From NCBI RefSeq assembly GCF_001429785.1, contig NZ_LMJF01000011.1, positions 2,047-58,382 of the forward strand: 56,336 bases of DNA, written 5' to 3'. Source of the DNA: Lysobacter sp. Root916 (lineage in GTDB: Bacteria > Pseudomonadota > Gammaproteobacteria > Xanthomonadales > Xanthomonadaceae). The notes beneath the pieces are model-generated. The model saw nothing but the letters and a program-made list of their open reading frames with translations. It had not been told where the DNA came from and made no database searches. Below, piece by piece: positions 51,890 through 56,336 of this stretch (position 1 is the first letter of the stretch; each line of letters begins with the position of its first letter). The position numbers and the translations under genes are program-made.

Positions 51890-54121
51890 TCAGTACAAGT
51901 CCGCCGGGTCCACGTCCAAGGACCAGCGCACCTTGCGCGCCTCGGGCAGGGCGTGGATCGTCGGCAGCGCGCGATCCAGCGCGGCGTGCAGCGCGCGCCG
52001 CTCCGGCGCCGACAGGATCAACTGCGCGCGCTGATAGCCGGCGCGGCGCGGCATCGGCGCCGGCACCGGGCCGTTGAGTTCGAGGCTGTCGTCGCCGACC
52101 TCGCGCAGGGCCATGCGCGCGGCCTGCAGGAAGGCGTTGGCGATCTCGGTTTCCTTGGCCTCGGCGCGCAGCAAGGCCATGTGCGCGTAAGGCGGGAACC
52201 CGGCCAGCTCGCGCTGCGCCAGTTCCAGCTCGGCGAAGGCGGCATAGCCGCCGGCCAGCAGGGTGCTCAGCAGCGGGTGCTCGGGATGATGGGTCTGCAG
52301 CACAACCTCGCCGGGCTTGTGCGCGCGGCCGGCGCGGCCGGCGACCTGGATCAGCAGCTGCGCGAGCTTTTCCGGCGCGCGGAAGTCGGCGCTGAACAAG
52401 CCTTCGTCGATACCGACCACCGCGACCAGGGTCAGGTGCGGCAGGTCGTGTCCCTTGGCCAGCATCTGGGTGCCGACCAGGATGCCGCGCGCAGTGCCGA
52501 ACTCGGCCAGGTGCTGCTCCAGGGCGTCGCGGCGCTGGGTGGTCCCACGATCGATGCGCAGCACCGGTACGTCCGGGAAGCGCGCGGCCAAGGCCTCCTC
52601 GATGCGCTCGGTGCCGGCGCCCTGCGATTGCAGCGCCAGCCCGCCGCAGTCCGGGCAGGCGTTGGGCGCCGGTCGCCGCGCGCCGCAGTGGTGGCATTGC
52701 AGGCGGCGTCCGGCCGCGTGCACGGTCATCGGCGTGGGCGAAGTCGGCGTGCTGCAACGGTGGCAGTGCGCGCTCCAGCCGCAGTCGTGGCAGATCAGCA
52801 CCGGCGCGTAGCCGCGGCGGTTCTTGAACACCAGCACCTGGCCGTCGGCGTCGAGCGCGCGCGCGATGGTGTCGATCAATTCCGGCGATAGGCCGGCCTC
52901 GAGCGGGCGCTTGCGCACGTCGACCACGCGCACCCGCGGCGGCTTGGCGTCGCCGGCGCGTTGCAGCAGGCGCAGGTGCGCGTAGCGGCCGGCCTGGGCG
53001 TTGCGCAGCGATTCCAGCGACGGCGTCGCGCTGCCCAGCAGCACCGGCACGTTCAGCGCCTTGGCGCGCACCAGGGCGAAGTCGCGCGCGTGGTAACGGA
53101 TGCCGTCGAGCTGCTTGAAGCTGCCGTCGTGCTCCTCGTCGATCACGATCAGGCCGGCCTCGGGCAGGGGCAGGAAGATCGCCGAGCGCGTGCCCACGAT
53201 CACCCGCGCCTCGCCGCGCAGGCAGGCGGCCCAGGTGCGCGCGCGTTCGCCGTCGCCCAGGCCGGAATGCAGCGCATGCACCGGTACGCCCAGACGCGCG
53301 CGGAAGCGCGCCAGGGTCTGCGGGGTCAGGCCGATCTCCGGCACCAGCACCAGGGCTTGGCGGCCGCGCGCCAGGCAGTCGGCGATCGCGCGCAGGTAGA
53401 CCTCGGTCTTGCCGCTGCCGGTGACGCCGTCCAGCAGCAGCGGCGCGAAGCCGTCGCGCACGGCCAGGATGGCGTCGACCGCGGCCTGCTGTTCTTCGTT
53501 GAGCGCGGGCCCGGGCTGCGGCGCGGCGGCGATGGTGTTGGCCGGCACCGCGATGCGCTCGGCCAGGCCGCGCTTGGCCAGCGCGCGCGCGGCGGCGCGC
53601 CAGTCGGGATCGTGGGCGGCGTCGACGAGCTCCAGCGCGTCCTCGTCGCAGGGGCCGGCCTCCAGCCGGTCGGCGAGGCGGCGCGGGCGGCCCGCGCGCA
53701 GGCCCGGCCGCGCGGTCGCCCCGGTCTCGGTGAGCCGCCAGGCCCAGGCGTGAGTGTCGGCCAGCGGTTCGCCGTGGCGCAGCGGCGCCGGCAGCGCGGT
53801 CGCGAACACCTCGCCCAGCGGGGCGTGGGTGTAGCGGGCCAGCCAGCGCAGCGATTCCAGCAGCTCGCCGTGGAACAGCGGCTGCGGGTCGAGCCGGCTC
53901 AGCGCGGCTTTGGGTTCCGGCGCGCTGGCGTCGGCGGCGCCGGTGTCGGCGACCACGCCGACCAGCTCGCGGCTGCCGAAGGGCACGCGCACCCGCATAC
54001 CGACGTCGGCCGCCGTCGCCTCCAGGCCGTCGGCCGGGCGGTAATCGAACAGGCGCGGCAGGGGCACGGGCAGGGCGACCCGCCAGACGTGTGTAAGTGA
54101 CTGAGCGGAGCCGTCGGACAT
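51890..54121 (-). CDS. priA: Primosomal protein N' (replication restart helicase)
   Basis: The 743-residue protein has an N-terminal fork-binding domain, Walker A GVTGSGKT (residues 232-239), the DEEH box (328-331), helicase motifs and the zinc-binding insert with eight cysteines (CHDC at 444-447, C453, C456, C476, C479, C489, C492). PriA reloads the replisome at stalled forks. The promoter region carries two consensus DnaA boxes. Confidence 0.97.
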   Translation of the reverse strand: MSDGSAQSLTHVWRVALPVPLPRLFDYRPADGLEATAADVGMRVRVPFGSRELVGVVADTGAADASAPEPKAALSRLDPQPLFHGELLESLRWLARYTHAPLGEVFATALPAPLRHGEPLADTHAWAWRLTETGATARPGLRAGRPRRLADRLEAGPCDEDALELVDAAHDPDWRAAARALAKRGLAERIAVPANTIAAAPQPGPALNEEQQAAVDAILAVRDGFAPLLLDGVTGSGKTEVYLRAIADCLARGRQALVLVPEIGLTPQTLARFRARLGVPVHALHSGLGDGERARTWAACLRGEARVIVGTRSAIFLPLPEAGLIVIDEEHDGSFKQLDGIRYHARDFALVRAKALNVPVLLGSATPSLESLRNAQAGRYAHLRLLQRAGDAKPPRVRVVDVRKRPLEAGLSPELIDTIARALDADGQVLVFKNRRGYAPVLICHDCGWSAHCHRCSTPTSPTPMTVHAAGRRLQCHHCGARRPAPNACPDCGGLALQSQGAGTERIEEALAARFPDVPVLRIDRGTTQRRDALEQHLAEFGTARGILVGTQMLAKGHDLPHLTLVAVVGIDEGLFSADFRAPEKLAQLLIQVAGRAGRAHKPGEVVLQTHHPEHPLLSTLLAGGYAAFAELELAQRELAGFPPYAHMALLRAEAKETEIANAFLQAARMALREVGDDSLELNGPVPAPMPRRAGYQRAQLILSAPERRALHAALDRALPTIHALPEARKVRWSLDVDPADLY

Positions 54122-54234
54122 GCGCTCAGTCTAGCGAGCGCGGTCGCGAATCGGCGCCGACGCAGTTGCGACCTATTGCTGCCCCCGCCGTGACAAAGCG
54201 CACGCAAGTGGCGGTGCTTAAAGAAAATTCACCC

Positions 54235-54257
54235 TTATCCACACGAGCTGTGGATAA
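54235..54257. promoter_or_regulatory. Inverted pair of perfect DnaA boxes
   Basis: TTATCCACA (54235-54243) and its reverse complement TGTGGATAA (54249-54257) are separated by CGAGC. Both match the strong R1-type consensus. They lie about 115 bp before the priA start. Confidence 0.8.
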
Positions 54258-54348
54258 ATCTGTGCATGCCGTGTCGGCAGGGCTGCGCGATGACGCTGGA
54301 ATAAGCTCTGCAGCCAGGTTGGTGAAAAAATCGCCAATGCGTATATCT

Positions 54349-54363
54349 CTTTGATAATCAAAG
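54349..54363. promoter_or_regulatory. 15-bp palindrome in the priA / sigma-like intergenic region
   Basis: CTTTGAT-A-ATCAAAG is a perfect dyad in A+T-rich DNA 199 bp before the sigma-like gene and 228 bp before priA. A regulator site is possible; no family match is claimed. Confidence 0.4.
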
Positions 54364-54561
54364 GCTTGATCGTGAAACATCGTTGTAATGCAGGGCTTTT
54401 GGGGGTTCTTCCTCAGCCCCATGACGGTTCCGTTACCGCTGTGCACAACCGTTTTTTCCTGCAGGCCGCGTCCTGCTTCGCGGAGCAGGTATTGGCGCCG
54501 TGTCAAGCGGTTTTATGCGACGGCCGCCTCGCTATGATGCGGCCATGCTGATGCGTACGCG

Positions 54562-55593
54562 ATGAGCCCCGCCGCAACGGGCTCCACACCCTCCGGCACC
54601 GCCGGGCACTCGAACGATGCGCCGGCCGCCCTGGCCGCGTTTCTGCGCGGCGTCGAGCGTCGCGGCGCGGTCCTGGCCGAGCTGCAGGCGGGCGACGCCG
54701 GCGCCGGCGACGCGGCCCTGGCGGCGGCGATGCAGGCCTTCCGCGCCGGCATCGAGGCCACGCCCATGGCCGACTGGCCGCGCCGCTTCTGGTCGCAGCT
54801 GCTGGCCCAGCCCGGGCTGCACCAGCGCACCCGCGTCGCGATCCCCTTGGACGCCACCGACCGCCTCGGCGAACTCGGCCATGGCCCGCGCGCGGCCCTG
54901 CTGCTGCGCCTGGCGGCCGGGCTGTCCGAGCCCGACGCGGCCGCGGCCCTGGGCGTGGCACAGCCGACCTACCGCCTGGCCCTGCAGCGCGCGCTGCCGC
55001 ACCACGCCGACGGCAGCGCCGATCCGGCGGCCTGGCAGCAGCTGCGCGAGCAGATCCATCGCCGCATCAAGACCCTGCCGCCGGAACGGCTGACGCGGCT
55101 GACCGCGGCGCGCGAAGCCGCCTTGCGCGGCGCGCCGGTCGCGGCCGAGGGCCAGCGCGGCGACGCGCGCGTCGTCGCTGCCGGGCGACGGCCGCGCTGG
55201 CTCATGGCCCTGCTGTGGACCTTGCTGGCGCTGTGCGCGCTCGCGTTCGCGGCGACCTGGTGGTGGCCGCTGGGCGGTGTCGCCGACTGGCTGGGCGGCC
55301 CGCCCATCCAGGTGGAGGCCCTGCCCGAGGCCGAGGCCCCCGCCGCGCGCTACAGCCACGAAGCGGGCCTGATCGGCGACCGCGACTTCGCTCTGCTGGC
55401 CGATCCCGAGGGCGAGGCCGGTGCGCGCGAGCTCGCCTTCCACAGCTGGCTGGCCGCGCGCGAGCGCGCCGGCCCCGCGGGCCTGCCCGGCGAGAACGCC
55501 GAGCCGGTCCCCGCCGAGTCCGACGCGGCGACCGCGCCGGGCGCGGAAACCTCGACCGAATCCGAAACGGAGAGCGCCGATGTCCCGGGCTGA
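54562..55593 (+). CDS. Sigma-70 region 4-like protein with a membrane anchor
   Basis: The 343-residue protein has an N-terminal half with a sigma-region-4-like helix set (ELGHGPRAALLLRLAAGLSEPDAAAALGVAQPTYRLALQRALP), one membrane helix (RWLMALLWTLLALCALAFAATWWW, about residues 213-236) and an acidic periplasmic tail rich in Ala/Glu/Thr. It lacks a clear region 2 and so is unlikely to be an active sigma factor. The next gene (DUF3106) overlaps by 14 bp, as is usual for this pair. Function unknown. Confidence 0.7.
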   Translation: MSPAATGSTPSGTAGHSNDAPAALAAFLRGVERRGAVLAELQAGDAGAGDAALAAAMQAFRAGIEATPMADWPRRFWSQLLAQPGLHQRTRVAIPLDATDRLGELGHGPRAALLLRLAAGLSEPDAAAALGVAQPTYRLALQRALPHHADGSADPAAWQQLREQIHRRIKTLPPERLTRLTAAREAALRGAPVAAEGQRGDARVVAAGRRPRWLMALLWTLLALCALAFAATWWWPLGGVADWLGGPPIQVEALPEAEAPAARYSHEAGLIGDRDFALLADPEGEAGARELAFHSWLAARERAGPAGLPGENAEPVPAESDAATAPGAETSTESETESADVPG

Positions 55594-56239
55594 CGCGGCC
55601 CGCCCGCGCGCCTGTCTGCGCGCCGTTGCCCTCCTGGGCCTGAGCCTGCTGCTGGGCGCGGTCGCGGCGCAGAGCTTGCCGCCGGAGTACGAAAAACTCG
55701 CTCAGCGCCTGCCCGCCGACGCGCGCGCGCGCCTGCAGGCCAACGCGGCGCAATGGGCGGCCTGGAACGCCGAGCAACGCGCCGCCTTCGCCACCCGCGC
55801 CGCGCGCTGGAACGCGCTGCCCGCGCGCGAACGCGCAAACGCGCGCGAACGCTACGCCGCCTGGCTGGCCCTGCCCGCGGACGAGCGCGCGCTGGCCCAG
55901 GCCGCGGCCGCTCGCTATGCGGTGCTGCCGCCGGAGCAACAACAGGCCTTGCGCGCGCGCTTCGATGCACTCGACGGCAGCCTGCAGCGCGGCTGGCTGC
56001 TGGGGCCGAGCCTGGGCTTCGACTACGCGGCGTTACAGCCCCTGCTGGCGCAGCTGCCGCCGGAGCAGCACGAGCCGATGCTGCGCGTGCTGCGCGAACT
56101 CAGTCCGCAGCAACGCAAGGATCTGGCGGTGCTGGTGCAACGCACGCCCCCGCAGGCGCGCGACGCGCTGCGGCGGGAACTGCTGGCGACGCGTTGGGAC
56201 GAGCGCGACGGGTGGTTCTGGCACAAGCTGGGGCAGTAG
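55580..56239 (+). CDS. DUF3106 secreted protein
   Basis: The 219-residue protein has a signal peptide (LRAVALLGLSLLLGAVAAQS) and the repeated W/Y-x-x-L-P-x-x-E/Q-R segments of DUF3106 (WNALPARERANARERYAAWL; YAVLPPEQQQALRARF), which form a helical periplasmic protein. The ATG lies within the 3' end of the sigma-like gene. Probable partner of that membrane protein; biochemical role unknown. Confidence 0.8.
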   Translation: MSRADAARPRACLRAVALLGLSLLLGAVAAQSLPPEYEKLAQRLPADARARLQANAAQWAAWNAEQRAAFATRAARWNALPARERANARERYAAWLALPADERALAQAAAARYAVLPPEQQQALRARFDALDGSLQRGWLLGPSLGFDYAALQPLLAQLPPEQHEPMLRVLRELSPQQRKDLAVLVQRTPPQARDALRRELLATRWDERDGWFWHKLGQ

Positions 56240-56288
56240 GGCTGTAGTCCCTAACCACATGCGCTGCCCTCATCCGCCCTGGCGGGCA

Positions 56289-56312
56289 CCTTCTCCCGCA
56301 AGCGGGAGAAGG
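56289..56312 (+). terminator. Perfect 11-bp hairpin, repeat-type terminator
   Basis: CCTTCTCCCGC-AA-GCGGGAGAAGG lies 49 bp after the DUF3106 stop and is followed by a G-run, not T. It resembles a dispersed intergenic repeat of Xanthomonadaceae genomes and may act as a terminator or mRNA stabiliser. Confidence 0.6.
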
Positions 56313-56336
56313 GGGGGGCGTGTGCAACTGCAACCA

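Larger units (their letters stand above)
54122..54561. other. Divergent intergenic region, 440 bp, priA / sigma-like gene
   Basis: The region is less GC-rich than its surroundings and holds the DnaA-box pair at 54235-54257, a 15-bp palindrome CTTTGAT-A-ATCAAAG (54349-54363) and several T- and A-runs. It must contain both divergent promoters. No gene is supported in it. Confidence 0.55.

Noticed and set aside
54349-54363. Fur box at CTTTGATAATCAAAG
   Set aside because: It shares GATAATC with the Fur consensus, but the rest of the 19-bp pattern is missing and no iron gene is adjacent. Reported only as a palindrome.
54122-54561. Chromosomal replication origin
   Set aside because: Only two clear DnaA boxes are present and neither dnaA, dnaN, gyrB nor rnpA is in view.

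Overview
The window looks like a chromosome segment of a Lysobacter-type gammaproteobacterium (Lysobacteraceae/Xanthomonadaceae). This rests on very high GC with strong third-position GC, many TonB-dependent receptors, RegB/RegA-type redox regulation, intergenic CCCCCC/GGGGGG box repeats, and a C-rich/G-rich hairpin at the right end that resembles those genomes. The genus is an inference from style and gene content; no rRNA or other marker is present.

Left part (1-24.5 kb). A DUF11-repeat/OmpA surface protein is followed, 11 bp later, by a giant outer-membrane beta-barrel protein. A small ribbon-helix-helix protein and a RegB/RegA redox two-component pair come next. An array of 178-179 bp tandem repeats separates regA from a convergent copper-uptake operon (TonB receptor, 44-residue membrane microprotein, PCuAC chaperone). 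Then come a LysR/tautomerase pair and a LysR/azoreductase pair, a HipA-like kinase overlapping a DUF3037 gene, an OmpR-type two-component system beside a PAP2 phosphatase and an EptA phosphoethanolamine transferase, a half-size EamA protein, and a TetR-controlled SDR/NAD(P)-binding operon.

Middle (24.7-33.5 kb). Six closely spaced genes look like one transcription unit: an enolase-superfamily racemase/epimerase (DgcA-like), a Tat-exported M19 dipeptidase variant, a TonB-dependent receptor, a DUF1611 protein (DgcN-like), a YkvI-type permease and a membrane-anchored serine hydrolase. I read this as an outer-membrane-to-cytoplasm route for capture, trimming, import and catabolism of D-glutamate or muropeptides. 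It is the strongest candidate for an under-described system here and would suit a bacterium that lyses other bacteria.

Accessory region (33.5-41.5 kb). A bimodular NRPS (A-T-C-A-T, no thioesterase, second module with a glycine-like code) is followed by a lower-GC patchwork: an orphan secreted protein, an Rhs core scrap, an orphan Rhs toxin tail with a Sel1-like immunity candidate, two copies of a 44-bp palindrome, a 98-bp perfect direct repeat, and a second copy of the 3' end of the upstream serine hydrolase gene. This is a recombination scar around an inserted cassette.

Right part (41.6-56.3 kb). Mostly housekeeping genes: rpoH with a CIRCE-like dyad just upstream of its start, a TPR-like lipoprotein, tal and ndh, a NYN-LOTUS protein, a VanW-glycosyltransferase-like fusion, a NarL-type response regulator with a 7TM kinase, priA with a perfect inverted pair of DnaA boxes upstream, and a sigma-like membrane protein with a DUF3106 protein. 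No tRNA, rRNA, CRISPR array or transposase gene was seen.
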